A DNA stretch of 64,000 nt from Neorhodopirellula lusitana (GCF_900182915.1 NZ_FXUG01000007.1:310001-374000); one strand, 5' to 3'. Positions 47,410-56,902 are shown, counted from the first letter of the stretch. A program made the numbers and translations. Notes: a model not told the origin generated them from the letters alone.

Positions 47410-48987
47410 TTAGTCAACGAGCTCGTCGGCGACTTCAAGCAGCCATTGTTCGATCGTCGAGTCGCTGTCCGGAAAGCGTTCTCCCAAGACCGTGCGGACT
47501 TCGGCTGGGGCAAACACCCGGACTCGCTTGACATGGTTGTCGAACTGACGATTCGCCAGCACCGATGCAACGGGAGACACGTCGCCTAGCGTAAGCACTT
47601 TGTTGGACCGGTTAATCACGTCAATGTTGATATCCACTTCCAACTTCGCAGGTGGAGCATCGACCAGGATCAACTCCGCTGGGACATTTAGATCCAGTTC
47701 ACGGTTCACTCGTTCAGCCAACCGCAGGGAACACTGGACAAGCCACTGGTAAGGCCTGCGTGCAAGCCGCTGGTGGACCGGGTCCCCTGATTCGACGTTA
47801 AATTGTGCGATCCGTTTTAGCAGTCGACGTTGAGGACCAAATAGCCCGTCGACCAACGTTTGAATGCCCACGTCACCACTGGCCTGGGCCGAATCTTGTA
47901 AACGTTCAATCCACTTCGCATCCGACTCGTCTGCCCAAGCCGCTAAGTCGATGCCTTGGCCGGAACCGCTAGCCTGGCTCGGACGGGAGGACTGACGACT
48001 TGGTTGATGCAGCTCATAGATCGCACGCTGCAACATTGCCGTGGCCGCTCGAACCGCGTGATGCCAATAGACCTCACTGAACATGACATAGCGCCCGAAC
48101 ACCATCATCTCCGCCGCCGTCCGGCCTTTTTCGATGATGGCAAGTTTGGGCTTCGTCGGGTGCGCACGAAACGCGGCAACGATTCGATCGGGATCGAAGT
48201 TACGCCCGTACGGAACCCCCGCGTGCAAGCTGTCACGCTGCAAATAGTCAAGCTTATCGATATCGATCGGACCGCTCAGACAACTGGCGAAGAACGACGC
48301 ATCCGACTCACTCAAACGGCATTTGGGTCGGTCCGGATAGGTCTTCGGACGCAAGATCGCCATCACGTCGTCCACGCCACAATCCCAGTCTTCCGCTAAG
48401 CAATCTGAAAGCGGTCCGCTACGCAACATCGACTCCACACGGTCCTCGTGCTTCATCGTCTTGATGCCGCCATCATGGGGAAACGCGGCCCCCATGTCTT
48501 CGATTGGATGGCAAAACGGCCAGTGCCCCGCATCATGCAGCAACGCGGCGACCAAGAACGCCTGCTGGGCCAAGGACGCCTCCTTGGAAACCGGGTTGCG
48601 GATCACATCGATCGAACCGGTCAACTGGCGGAGCACGGCCAACGCGTTGGCGTACACACCTAACGAATGCTCCAGACGACTATGGGTGGCTCCTGGGTAG
48701 ACCAACGAAACTAGCCCGAGTTGGCTGATCGAGGCCAGTCGTCGCATCGCTGGGCTGTCGACAATGCGACGCACACGATCGGTCATCGGCACGTCCATCG
48801 CTGGCGGGATCCGCACATGCGAGACCCGGTACGTCGATCCCGTTGAATCCCAGCCTAAAACCTCCGGCAACTGAGCTTCACCGGACGGGTTCCCGGTCGA
48901 CTCAGCTTTTTCGGTGGACTTTGTCGTGCTGTGACTCGTCGAGTTAGGCCCAGAAGAATCGTTCGTTGGCGAACTCACAGCAGCCAT
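47410..48987 (-). CDS. HD-domain phosphohydrolase
   Basis: A 525-residue metal-dependent phosphohydrolase of the dGTPase/SAMHD1-like group. The metal ligands are in HSRLEHSLGVY, ALLHDAGHWPFCH and DIDKLDYLQRD, the standard H...HD...D set. The N-terminal ~35 residues are Ser/Thr-rich and the C-terminal ~200 residues are a helical extension. It should hydrolyse dNTPs or another nucleotide; no substrate is provable. The start at 48987 overlaps the end of the upstream membrane-protein gene by 13 bp, so the two are probably co-transcribed. Confidence 0.92.
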   Translation of the reverse strand: MAAVSSPTNDSSGPNSTSHSTTKSTEKAESTGNPSGEAQLPEVLGWDSTGSTYRVSHVRIPPAMDVPMTDRVRRIVDSPAMRRLASISQLGLVSLVYPGATHSRLEHSLGVYANALAVLRQLTGSIDVIRNPVSKEASLAQQAFLVAALLHDAGHWPFCHPIEDMGAAFPHDGGIKTMKHEDRVESMLRSGPLSDCLAEDWDCGVDDVMAILRPKTYPDRPKCRLSESDASFFASCLSGPIDIDKLDYLQRDSLHAGVPYGRNFDPDRIVAAFRAHPTKPKLAIIEKGRTAAEMMVFGRYVMFSEVYWHHAVRAATAMLQRAIYELHQPSRQSSRPSQASGSGQGIDLAAWADESDAKWIERLQDSAQASGDVGIQTLVDGLFGPQRRLLKRIAQFNVESGDPVHQRLARRPYQWLVQCSLRLAERVNRELDLNVPAELILVDAPPAKLEVDINIDVINRSNKVLTLGDVSPVASVLANRQFDNHVKRVRVFAPAEVRTVLGERFPDSDSTIEQWLLEVADELVD

Positions 48988-49763
48988 CCCGAAGCCGTTG
49001 AGGCCAACGACCCCAGAAAACCGCCAAGACTAGGTAACAACTCCATCGACAACTGGTACTCGTCCTCAATCGCTTCACCGGCAAACTTCACGCCCGCGAT
49101 CAGCCCCGTGATAATGACCACGGCATAGTAGAACCCCGCGTGGATGAATCCGGGCAGGAACTCCAGTTCGAAACAGGCAACCGAGGCGAGTGCGCCTAGC
49201 ACGCCCATGATGCAAAACGTAATCCCAGCGGACGTCCAAGACATTTCATTGGCGGCGTCCAGTTCCAGGACATACGCCGGAACGAACGCGTACACCACCC
49301 AGGTTAAGACGAACAAACCCGAACAAATCAGCACACGATTTCGCAATTCGATTCCGGTATAGGGTGCCAGTTCGCGATCATGGACAAAACTGTAGCCAAT
49401 TCGCGTCAACGGCAACGCCAACAACACCACTCCCAACAGCTGAGCCCACAAAGGTGGCCCAGCATCACCGGACGATACGCGGAAATAAACTGCCACGGCA
49501 AGTAACGCGACGACAGCACTACCAGCGATGATCAGCATTCGGTTGGTCAGCTCTGGGTCACTGATCGTGACCGGCTTCAAAACGCTTTGGCCCTTGGAGT
49601 CTTTGGGCGCCCCGTCGTCAGGCGCGTGGACGACCACTTCTTCGGACTTATCCGGAATCTTGATCGGCTTTTTGCAGGCCGGGCAGGGCCCAGACTTGCC
49701 AGCAAATTTGTCGCTAACTTGGAAGCGTTTCAGGCAACTGGGACAGGTAACTTGAATCGACAT
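48975..49763 (-). CDS. Membrane protein with an N-terminal zinc ribbon
   Basis: A 262-residue protein. The N-terminus has a CPSCLKRF ... CPACKKPI double CxxC zinc ribbon (MJ0042-like), a module common on planctomycete membrane proteins. Five to six hydrophobic segments follow, for example MLIIAGSAVVALLAVAVYF, LLGVVLLALPLTRIGYSF and VLICSGLFVLTWVVYAFV. The ATG at 49763 (MSIQVTCPSC) is chosen because the ribbon begins there; the frame extends seven codons further. Function unknown; it overlaps the HD phosphohydrolase gene. Confidence 0.8.
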   Translation of the reverse strand: MSIQVTCPSCLKRFQVSDKFAGKSGPCPACKKPIKIPDKSEEVVVHAPDDGAPKDSKGQSVLKPVTISDPELTNRMLIIAGSAVVALLAVAVYFRVSSGDAGPPLWAQLLGVVLLALPLTRIGYSFVHDRELAPYTGIELRNRVLICSGLFVLTWVVYAFVPAYVLELDAANEMSWTSAGITFCIMGVLGALASVACFELEFLPGFIHAGFYYAVVIITGLIAGVKFAGEAIEDEYQLSMELLPSLGGFLGSLASTASGWLL

Positions 49764-49945
49764 TGCGACTCGCTGAAAAGACAACTGGGAGAATAAAGAA
49801 GACCGCCGGCAGAAGTTTACCCGACAAAATCCCGCCCGTCGCCCGGTCCCCCCAATCTATTTGGTGCCACCCACCTTATACTTGACCGGCAGTCCTGAAC
49901 TGTTACGTTAGTTGGTGATCATCAACCTCATTTCAGAGATTGCCA

Positions 49946-51106
49946 ATGCCTAGGCCGAAACGCGACGAACAGTTTGAAACGGGCGAAATCTGTATCGTGC
50001 ATGCCGTGCAAAGATGTGTTCGACGAGCTTTTCTGGCCGGAGTCGACGCACAGACGGGCAAGGATTACTCGTTCCGAAAAGAGTGGATTCGACGCCGAAT
50101 GGAGGCCCTCGCTTCGGTCTTTGGGATCGATGTGCTCTCGTACGCGGTTATGAGCAATCATTTGCACGTGATCCTTCGCAATCGGCCTGATGTGGTGGCA
50201 AGCTGGACCGATGCCGAGGTGGCTATCCGTTGGTTGCGGGTGTTTCCCGGACGACGGATGGAAGAACACTTGGCTGAACCAACCGAACATGAGGTTAAGG
50301 TTCTGACGGGAAATGCTGACCGAATCGCTGAAATTCGCCAACGCATGTCCGACATTTCATGGTTCATGCGGTCTTTGGCCGAGCCGATTTCACGATTGGC
50401 AAACAAGCAAGATGAGTGCACGGGCCGGTTCTGGGAAGGGCGTTTCAAGGCTCAGCGGATCGTTGATGAGGCCGGCCTACTCGCGTGCAGCATGTATGTT
50501 GAACTGAACCCCGTGCGTGCGGCCATTGAGTCGGATCCGGAAAAGGCTATGCACACATCCGCATTCGATCGCATCCAGGGAAGCCAAGGAAAACGTATCA
50601 ATTCCGCCGCCTTTGATTTGAAGCCAATACCAACCGAGGAGGCAGCCAGGCGGATTCGCGAGACGCCAGTTGAAGAACTTCGTGAACAGCAGAGAGCAAA
50701 GAAGCGCAACCCAACCGGCAAACGTATTCGTCGCGACGCTTGGTTGGCCCCGCTAACGTTATCGCCCAGTAAGCTGGCCGCTGATGCAGAAGTGAACCGG
50801 GATGGATTACGAGCGAGCGACAAGGGTTTTTTGCATGTATCGATTCGTGATTATCTGCGGCTTTTGCGTTGGACAGCCAAACAAAGCGTTGACGGAATCG
50901 CCGCCAACGTCCCTGACTCGCTCGCCAGCACGTTGACCCAACTCGGGATCGACGCGTCAATGTGGCGAGACCTGGTGTGGCAGTGGCAGAGGTATTTCGG
51001 AAAATCGATCTGCGTTGGCTCACCAGAGTCAATGCGAAAGGACGCCCAGCGTTTCGGCAAGCATCACCACCGCGGCCAAGCTTCCGCATCAGCCTGTTTC
51101 GCCTAG
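49946..51106 (+). CDS. RAYT-like transposase (IS200-type Y1 fold)
   Basis: A 386-residue protein of the REP-associated tyrosine transposase type. The HUH motif is SNHLHVILR (H-L-H), and GRFWEGRFKAQRIVDEAGL followed by YVELNPVRAA is the family hallmark. The helix that normally carries the catalytic Tyr (in relatives, a segment like sYtRyfN) here reads SLAEPISRLANK, without Tyr, so activity may be lost or moved. About 200 extra residues follow the core. The ATG at 49946 was chosen over a TTG at 49940. A cluster of REP-like hairpins begins 180 bp downstream. Family members of this type are known in Rhodopirellula. Confidence 0.8.
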   Translation: MPRPKRDEQFETGEICIVHAVQRCVRRAFLAGVDAQTGKDYSFRKEWIRRRMEALASVFGIDVLSYAVMSNHLHVILRNRPDVVASWTDAEVAIRWLRVFPGRRMEEHLAEPTEHEVKVLTGNADRIAEIRQRMSDISWFMRSLAEPISRLANKQDECTGRFWEGRFKAQRIVDEAGLLACSMYVELNPVRAAIESDPEKAMHTSAFDRIQGSQGKRINSAAFDLKPIPTEEAARRIRETPVEELREQQRAKKRNPTGKRIRRDAWLAPLTLSPSKLAADAEVNRDGLRASDKGFLHVSIRDYLRLLRWTAKQSVDGIAANVPDSLASTLTQLGIDASMWRDLVWQWQRYFGKSICVGSPESMRKDAQRFGKHHHRGQASASACFA

Positions 51107-51285
51107 CCCGCGTCCCTCACCACGCTACAAATGGCGTAGCAAGAATCAGGCTACCGGTCCGCGCAGAAGCAACCCAAAACACGCAATTTGGTTACCTAAT
51201 TAGTACCAAACCTCGAAAAGATGCCAACCCAAAGCATCGCGGGGGCACGTTCGCCTGCTCAATATCGCGATACCTCGCTAATAGA
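51107..51285. other. Spacer between the RAYT gene and the repeat cluster
   Basis: 179 bp with no gene or hairpin recognised. The remaining stretch, 51453-51615, leads into the kinase gene and must hold its promoter; nothing clear was seen there. Confidence 0.35.
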
Positions 51286-51452
51286 TAGTGCATGGCACCA
51301 TATAGACAATGTAGATAATGGCTCCATGTAGATAGAACAGACAGGATGGTGCATGGCACCTTACAGACTCCAACAGACGTATGGTGCATGACAGTATGGT
51401 GCATGGCACCATACTGTCCATGGCACCATACTGTCATGGCACCATACTGTCT
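51286..51452. repeat. REP-like hairpin cluster downstream of the RAYT gene
   Basis: The core catggcacca or its partial palindrome tggtgcatggcacc occurs at about 51290, 51347, 51381, 51398, 51419 and 51435. The best copy is a hairpin with a 13-bp perfect stem: gacagtatggtgc (51390-51402), loop atg, gcaccatactgtc (51406-51418). It is followed by two direct half-copies (51419-51435 and 51435-51451) of catggcaccatactgtc. Degenerate hairpins and tandem half-sites beside a RAYT gene match the known REP/BIME arrangement. Confidence 0.85.
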
Positions 51453-51615
51453 GGACATGGTGGCGGGTTGTGGGTGTGTGATCGACATTTCGCTGGTAGA
51501 TTCGTGCTAGGTTGCGTCCTGGATTTTCGTAAGCGACAAACCCTTACGTTGAGTCGTGGTAAACCGCTAACCTTGTTTAGTATCGCCCGCAGCCACTCTT
51601 ACCCGGCCCAAACGG

Positions 51616-53970
51616 TTGTCTGAACCCAACTCCGCTCCCGACGACGGCAACCCACCGGAGTCGCTACCGACAGAATCCCAAAGTATGGGCGGCCAAGCTG
51701 CCGCTCGCCGGATGTCACTGCAGGCTAAAATGCCACCAGCGGACGTTCCGGGAGTGCAGATCGAGCGATTCTTGGGTGCAGGCGCCTTCGGCCAAGTCTG
51801 GGTCGGTCGCGATATGAACACAGGCCGCGGCGTTGCCGTGAAGTTCTACCTCCACCGCGGCGGCGTGAACTGGTCACTCTTGTCGCGGGAGGTGAAAAAC
51901 CTAGTCCAGCTGTCCGCCGACCGCCACGTCGTCCAAGTGCTCGAAGTTGGTTGGGATGCGGACCCGCCGTACTACGTCATGGAATTGATCGAAGGCGGCT
52001 CTCTGGAAGAGATGCTGCTGCGACGAGGCCGATTGCCGGTCAGCGAATCAGTGGATTTGTTCACCAAAATTTGCATCGGGCTGACCCATTGCCACGGCAA
52101 AGGCGTGCTGCACTGCGACGTCAAACCAGCCAATATTCTACTAGCGGCCGACAATGAGCCACGACTCGCCGATTTTGGCCAAAGCCGGATGTCCCACGAC
52201 CAGTCACCAGCGATGGGAACGCTTTTTTACATGGCTCCAGAACAGGCGGATTTGAACTCGACACCGGACGCACGTTGGGACGTCTACGCCGCCGGAGCGA
52301 TTCTCTACCGGATGCTTACCGGAAACGCTCCGCACCGAGACGCGTCACTGCTGACCCAATTGGACACCGAAAAATCGCTGCCCGGTCGCTTAGCTCGTTA
52401 CCGCCAAGCAATCGCCGATTCGCCGCCCGCCATTAGCCAACTGCCACGTAATAGCCTGGACCGCCCGCTGCGGCGAATCATGCAACAATGCCTGGAAGTC
52501 GAACCGAAAAATCGGTACGCCAACATGCAACAGGTGATCGACGACCTCGGCCGGCGAGAGGCCGCGGAAGCTCGTCGCCCGCTGTTGTTGTTCGGAATCG
52601 TCGGACCGCTATTGCTGTTGGTCGCGACCTGCTTCTTCGCATTCCGCAGCATTAACCGCGCAACCACGTCCGCCACCAAGGCCCTGCGTACCGAAGCGTT
52701 CGGCAGCAATCAACTGGCGGCCCGGTTTGCCGCGCAAACGCTGGAAACCGAAATCCATCGCTATTTTGATATCGCCCGAAAAGAATCACGACGCAGTGCC
52801 TTCGAAAAACTATTGCGAGAAACCCTAGCCGACCCAGACGTCACCGATGCCCTAGCGATCATCAACGGTGCCCCCACACCCAACGCCGCATTTCAGGAAA
52901 CCGCTGCCCGCGACGTGGTGCTGGATGCTCCCGTGCGTCTGAAGCTGAATCAATACATGGACGAGCGACTGGCGATGTACGACGCCAGCCAAGCAACCTC
53001 GATTCACCATCAACAATTAGCATCGATGTTTTTCTGCGATCGCCGCGGCACGATCCTGTCGATTGCGTACGGCAAACCGATCGCTCGCGAACAGGACAGC
53101 GTCGGGCGAAACTTCGCTTTCCGAACTTACTTCAGCGGGCACCAAGACGAACTATCGCGAGACACCTCACTCAGTCACATCCAACCGCTAGCCGAGACCC
53201 ACCTTTCATCAGCGTTCCAAAGCACAGCGACCGGGATGTGGAAGGTCGCCGTCAGCACGCCGATTTGGCTCACGGAAGAAAAGCTGGACGACGAGACGAA
53301 GCGGGGTCCAGCCGATGGCGTGTTCGTGATGACAATCAACCTGGGTGATTTCCAGCTGCTACAAAGCACCCGCGGTGCAAGCCAAGTCGCGGTGTTGGTC
53401 GAGGCCAGAGAGGGACCGCTGCGAGGCACAGTGCTTCAGCATCCGCTGATGGACCTGCAGCGCAGCGAAGGAGAAACCCTGTCCGAACAGAGATTCCAGG
53501 TTCCCGAAAACCTGCTCGATCGGCTGCTTGACGGCGGTGACGTCGACTATCGCGACCCAATGGTGGCCGCTCCGGGAGGCAAAGAATTTGCTGGCCCCTG
53601 GATTGCCGCGATGCAGCCGATCACGTTGCCTGGCATCCCAGGTCGCCCGATCGCCCAGCCCCAAACCGGCCCAGCGACCCAAACCCCGCAACCACCCCAG
53701 ATATCGAGCCACAGCCAACGCCGCCGCGCATTTGAAACCGACCTACTGGTCCTAGTCCAGTACCGCCTGTCAGATGTCTTAGGCCCGGTCGGGCAACTTC
53801 GTCAGTCGCTATTTCGCGAGGGCCTCGCGTCGGTCGCCTCGATTTTGCTAGTGACCTTCGCACTCTGGTGGGTCGTCCGCCGAGTGACACATGACCACAC
53901 CATTCGCCCTTCCCAGGACTCTGACAGCGAAACGGACCCGGAAGGCGTCAAAACGATGACCATCCACTAA
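51616..53970 (+). CDS. Ser/Thr kinase with a two-helix extracytoplasmic Cache-like sensor
   Basis: A 784-residue transmembrane kinase. The kinase domain (about residues 45-315) has LGAGAFGQVWVG, VAVKFYLHR, catalytic loop HCDVKPANILL, ADFGQSR and LFYMAPEQAD. HCD replaces HRD, keeping the catalytic Asp. One membrane helix (LLLFGIVGPLLLLVATCFFA) follows the kinase, then about 400 extracytoplasmic residues, then a second helix (VASILLVTFALWWVV) near the C-terminus. The sensor region contains MFFCDRRGTILSIAYG and SVGRNFAFRTYFSG, typical of dCache ligand-binding domains. The start is TTG at 51616 (MSEPNSAP); ATG 51685 is an alternative. It lies 95 bp upstream of the redox operon on the same strand. 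Confidence 0.9.
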   Translation: MSEPNSAPDDGNPPESLPTESQSMGGQAAARRMSLQAKMPPADVPGVQIERFLGAGAFGQVWVGRDMNTGRGVAVKFYLHRGGVNWSLLSREVKNLVQLSADRHVVQVLEVGWDADPPYYVMELIEGGSLEEMLLRRGRLPVSESVDLFTKICIGLTHCHGKGVLHCDVKPANILLAADNEPRLADFGQSRMSHDQSPAMGTLFYMAPEQADLNSTPDARWDVYAAGAILYRMLTGNAPHRDASLLTQLDTEKSLPGRLARYRQAIADSPPAISQLPRNSLDRPLRRIMQQCLEVEPKNRYANMQQVIDDLGRREAAEARRPLLLFGIVGPLLLLVATCFFAFRSINRATTSATKALRTEAFGSNQLAARFAAQTLETEIHRYFDIARKESRRSAFEKLLRETLADPDVTDALAIINGAPTPNAAFQETAARDVVLDAPVRLKLNQYMDERLAMYDASQATSIHHQQLASMFFCDRRGTILSIAYGKPIAREQDSVGRNFAFRTYFSGHQDELSRDTSLSHIQPLAETHLSSAFQSTATGMWKVAVSTPIWLTEEKLDDETKRGPADGVFVMTINLGDFQLLQSTRGASQVAVLVEAREGPLRGTVLQHPLMDLQRSEGETLSEQRFQVPENLLDRLLDGGDVDYRDPMVAAPGGKEFAGPWIAAMQPITLPGIPGRPIAQPQTGPATQTPQPPQISSHSQRRRAFETDLLVLVQYRLSDVLGPVGQLRQSLFREGLASVASILLVTFALWWVVRRVTHDHTIRPSQDSDSETDPEGVKTMTIH

Positions 53971-54065
53971 TTCGGACTTTCGTTTCACCCGCAAAATGGT
54001 TTACCACTAGCCTCAAACTGATCCGGCCCCGAATTCCGTCGGCAGTTCAGTCATTCCCATCACGC

Positions 54066-55967
54066 ATGGAGGCGTGTTGCTTGAAACCTTCGCACGAATC
54101 CGTCGCGGTGCAGCGTCCTCGCCGTTGGGCCGAACCGCTCGACCCGCTGATGACGGATGCCGATGTGGATTGGCTGATGCAACGAATGCCGTTTGCGGGC
54201 CTGGACGCCTCGGCGTTCCCGCGTTCGATACCTCTGGACGGGGTGCTGAAGAACGATTGCCGGCTACATCGCTTTTCGCCCGGCCAAGTCATTGTGCGGG
54301 AAGGCGACTACGCCAACAGCGCCTTCTTGGTGCTCGACGGACACGCCGAACTAGTCACCCGATCGTTGCCGCCAGACGTGCTAGGCCGTCGCGAAGTCAA
54401 GAAACAAAGCTGGCCGAGTGCGATCTGGCAACTCCTACGTCCCTCCGGTGTCGAAGAGGCTCGCGATCCTGAAGACGTGACCCCCGACGTAGTCATGCAG
54501 GATCGCAAGAGCAGCGTTAGCAACGCCGCTGACTCCAATTCAACCGACCGCTCCCAGGACGAAAGCCTTCCCACGCTGTTCCTGCAGGACTTTGCCGGAA
54601 TCGTTCGCGCCGGCCAAACCGCGAAACTGGCTGCCGGCGAGATGTTCGGCGAAGTGGCCACGATGCTACGCGGCCCTCATGGCGCGACGGTGCTTGCAGG
54701 CGACAACGCAACCTTGCTGGAAATCCGCCTGCAAGGGCTGAAAATGCTGCAGCGGGACGTCGAGTTCGCTCGCCGAATGGACGAACACTACCGAGCCCAT
54801 TGGCTTGGCATCCACCTGCGAGAAATCCCGTTGTTGCGATTCGTCCCTGAATCGAACATGCAAAAGATCATCGATCAAACGGAGTTGCGTTCGTTCGGGC
54901 GATTGCAATGGAACGCCGACTACAGCAAAACTCGAAAGCTATCACCGAGCGAACAGATTGAATCCGAACCCGTGGTTGCCACCGAAGGCCATCACGTCAC
55001 CGACTTGATCGTCGTACGCAGCGGCTTCGGGCGAGTTTGCCAAAATTACGGTGCGGCTCAACGAACCACCGCTTACCTGGGCAAAGGGCACGTCTTCGGA
55101 CTCGAAGAGATCACCCTCAGCGTGACCGGCAATGGCGGCAGCAAACCGCTTCAGCATTCACTGCAAGCAGTCGGATTCCTGGACACATTGCATATCCCAG
55201 TGGAATGTTTCGCCCGAGAAATACTGCCCCACATCCGCCGCTCAGAACTTCCGGCGACCGCCGCGGCAGCGATGTCAGGCACCGCAAAAAAAGACGAACC
55301 CCGCGAACGCCGCACGTCCACTCGCACGAAAGATGCGACGGGCACAGGTCTACCCATCGTCAACGTTTCAAGCGATTCATCACAAACGTGGAACGAATTG
55401 CCAACCTCCACCGGCACTTCATTCGAGCCCACCGGTTTGCTCGAATTCATCGTACAGAACCGCTACAACAATGGCCAACACGCCATGATCATTGACCTGC
55501 ATCGCTGCACGCGTTGCGATCAATGCGTCAAAGCGTGTGCTGACGTGCATGACGGCAACCCGAGATTTGCACGCATCGGCAACCAACACGAAAGGCTGCA
55601 GTTCATTCAAGCATGCATGCACTGCACCGACCCCGTCTGCATGATCGGTTGCCCCACCGGAGCCTTGCACCGAAACGAGTCGACAGGCTTGGTCATCGTC
55701 TCCGAGAACATTTGCATCGGATGCGGCGTGTGTGCGAAGGGATGTCCCTATAGCAACATTGAAATGGTCGAGATCAACGACAAACAAGGACGCCCTTACA
55801 CCGATCAAAAAAGCGGCGGCCCGATCATGAAGGCTACCAAGTGTGATCTCTGTTCGAGCGTACCAAGCGGTCCCGCTTGCGCCGCTGCCTGCCCCCACGA
55901 CGCAATGGTGCGGATCGACCTCAGTGAATCACCACCACTGGATGACTGGCTACGGAGGCGGACATGA
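54066..55967 (+). CDS. Two cyclic-nucleotide-binding-like domains fused to a four-cluster ferredoxin
   Basis: A 633-residue protein. The first ligand-binding-like domain covers about residues 60-270: FSPGQVIVREGDYANSAFLV, then a ~70-residue polar insertion, then GEMFGEVATMLRGPHGATV. A second, more divergent one covers about 275-410 (TAYLGKGHVFGLEE). A linker leads to the ferredoxin domain at about 470-620 with sixteen Cys in four groups: CTRCDQCVKAC, CMHCTDPVCMIGC, CIGCGVCAKGC and CDLCSSVPSGPACAAAC. That count and order match the electron-transfer subunits HybA, DmsB and HmcB, with four [4Fe-4S] clusters. No Tat or Sec signal is visible, so it should face the cytoplasm. The stop overlaps the next start (ATGA). 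Confidence 0.88.
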   Translation: MEACCLKPSHESVAVQRPRRWAEPLDPLMTDADVDWLMQRMPFAGLDASAFPRSIPLDGVLKNDCRLHRFSPGQVIVREGDYANSAFLVLDGHAELVTRSLPPDVLGRREVKKQSWPSAIWQLLRPSGVEEARDPEDVTPDVVMQDRKSSVSNAADSNSTDRSQDESLPTLFLQDFAGIVRAGQTAKLAAGEMFGEVATMLRGPHGATVLAGDNATLLEIRLQGLKMLQRDVEFARRMDEHYRAHWLGIHLREIPLLRFVPESNMQKIIDQTELRSFGRLQWNADYSKTRKLSPSEQIESEPVVATEGHHVTDLIVVRSGFGRVCQNYGAAQRTTAYLGKGHVFGLEEITLSVTGNGGSKPLQHSLQAVGFLDTLHIPVECFAREILPHIRRSELPATAAAAMSGTAKKDEPRERRTSTRTKDATGTGLPIVNVSSDSSQTWNELPTSTGTSFEPTGLLEFIVQNRYNNGQHAMIIDLHRCTRCDQCVKACADVHDGNPRFARIGNQHERLQFIQACMHCTDPVCMIGCPTGALHRNESTGLVIVSENICIGCGVCAKGCPYSNIEMVEINDKQGRPYTDQKSGGPIMKATKCDLCSSVPSGPACAAACPHDAMVRIDLSESPPLDDWLRRRT

Positions 55968-56902
55968 GCAGCGTAGTTGATCGTCGCCAAAACACCCCGG
56001 CCAAAAAAGCATCGGCACTTTCCAACCTAGCGACACACTGGCGGCAGCGTATCACCGGGGGCGGACGGCGCTATTCGTTTCGACGACGTCGACTCGTCGC
56101 GTCCATGTGCGTCCTGCTTGCACTGACGGCGACATCCGCAATCGCAATGCAAATCGATACCGCTTTGCTTCATCGCGGAGTAATGACCGGTTGGACGCTG
56201 ATGGGATGCCTGGTGCTATTGATGCTAATTGGCGTTCGACGTCGCATTCCGATCCTGCCGCTGGGTACGATGAGCACGTGGACTCAAGTCCATATCTACA
56301 CAGGTTTATTTGCACTCGGAATGTTCGTACTGCACGTCCCCGCAATACTAAGCGGGCGACTGATTCCGAGCGGCTACTTCGAAGCCACCCTTGCGATCCT
56401 TTTTTGGGCCGTCAGCGGATCGGGTATCTACGGCCTAATTGCCAGTCGACGCCTGCCGATCCAGCTTACCAACGTGGGCGAACAGATTCGTTTCGACCAA
56501 ATCGCATGGCGACGTCAACAGATCGCTGAGTCCGCGCAAGCCGAACTGGAAACTCTGACATCGCCGGCCTCCATCCGCGTGCTAGGCGAGTTCGACGCCT
56601 TGTACCTGAAACGCTACCTCACCCGATCACCTTCGTGGTGGTACATGCTGATGCCGACCTCGTCGCGTCGACGTCGAATGATGGCAGGACTGCAAGAACT
56701 GAACCGATATCTCGACGACGAAGGTCAATCCACAACAGGAAAACTGTCCGGCCTCGTTCGCATGCGTGATGACCTCGACTACCAATACGCACTGCAGTTT
56801 CGCTTGCGAGCGTGGGTGATTGGACACGCCACTGCATCGGTTGCTTTAATCGTGATGGCACTCGCCCATGGACTACTCGCAATGCGGTTTGTTGAATCAT
56901 GA
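55964..56902 (+). CDS. Membrane cytochrome b-like subunit
   Basis: A 312-residue protein with a basic N-terminus and five predicted membrane helices, near LVASMCVLLALTATSAIA, GWTLMGCLVLLMLIGV, VHIYTGLFALGMFVLHV, LAILFWAVSGSGIYGLIA and ATASVALIVMALAHGLLA. Helix three has His110 and His124 and helix five has His288 and His302, both spaced H-x13-H. That geometry suits two stacked b hemes held between two helices, as in ferric-reductase-like and cytochrome b proteins. About 110 soluble residues with many Arg lie between helices four and five. It overlaps both neighbours by 4 bp. It could carry electrons between the ferredoxin protein and the multiheme cytochrome, or exchange them with quinone. 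Confidence 0.78.
   Translation: MSSVVDRRQNTPAKKASALSNLATHWRQRITGGGRRYSFRRRRLVASMCVLLALTATSAIAMQIDTALLHRGVMTGWTLMGCLVLLMLIGVRRRIPILPLGTMSTWTQVHIYTGLFALGMFVLHVPAILSGRLIPSGYFEATLAILFWAVSGSGIYGLIASRRLPIQLTNVGEQIRFDQIAWRRQQIAESAQAELETLTSPASIRVLGEFDALYLKRYLTRSPSWWYMLMPTSSRRRRMMAGLQELNRYLDDEGQSTTGKLSGLVRMRDDLDYQYALQFRLRAWVIGHATASVALIVMALAHGLLAMRFVES

Noticed and set aside
51286-51452. Possible CRISPR array.
   Set aside because: Repeats are short, unevenly spaced and palindromic, spacers are absent, and there are no cas genes. A REP-like cluster fits better.
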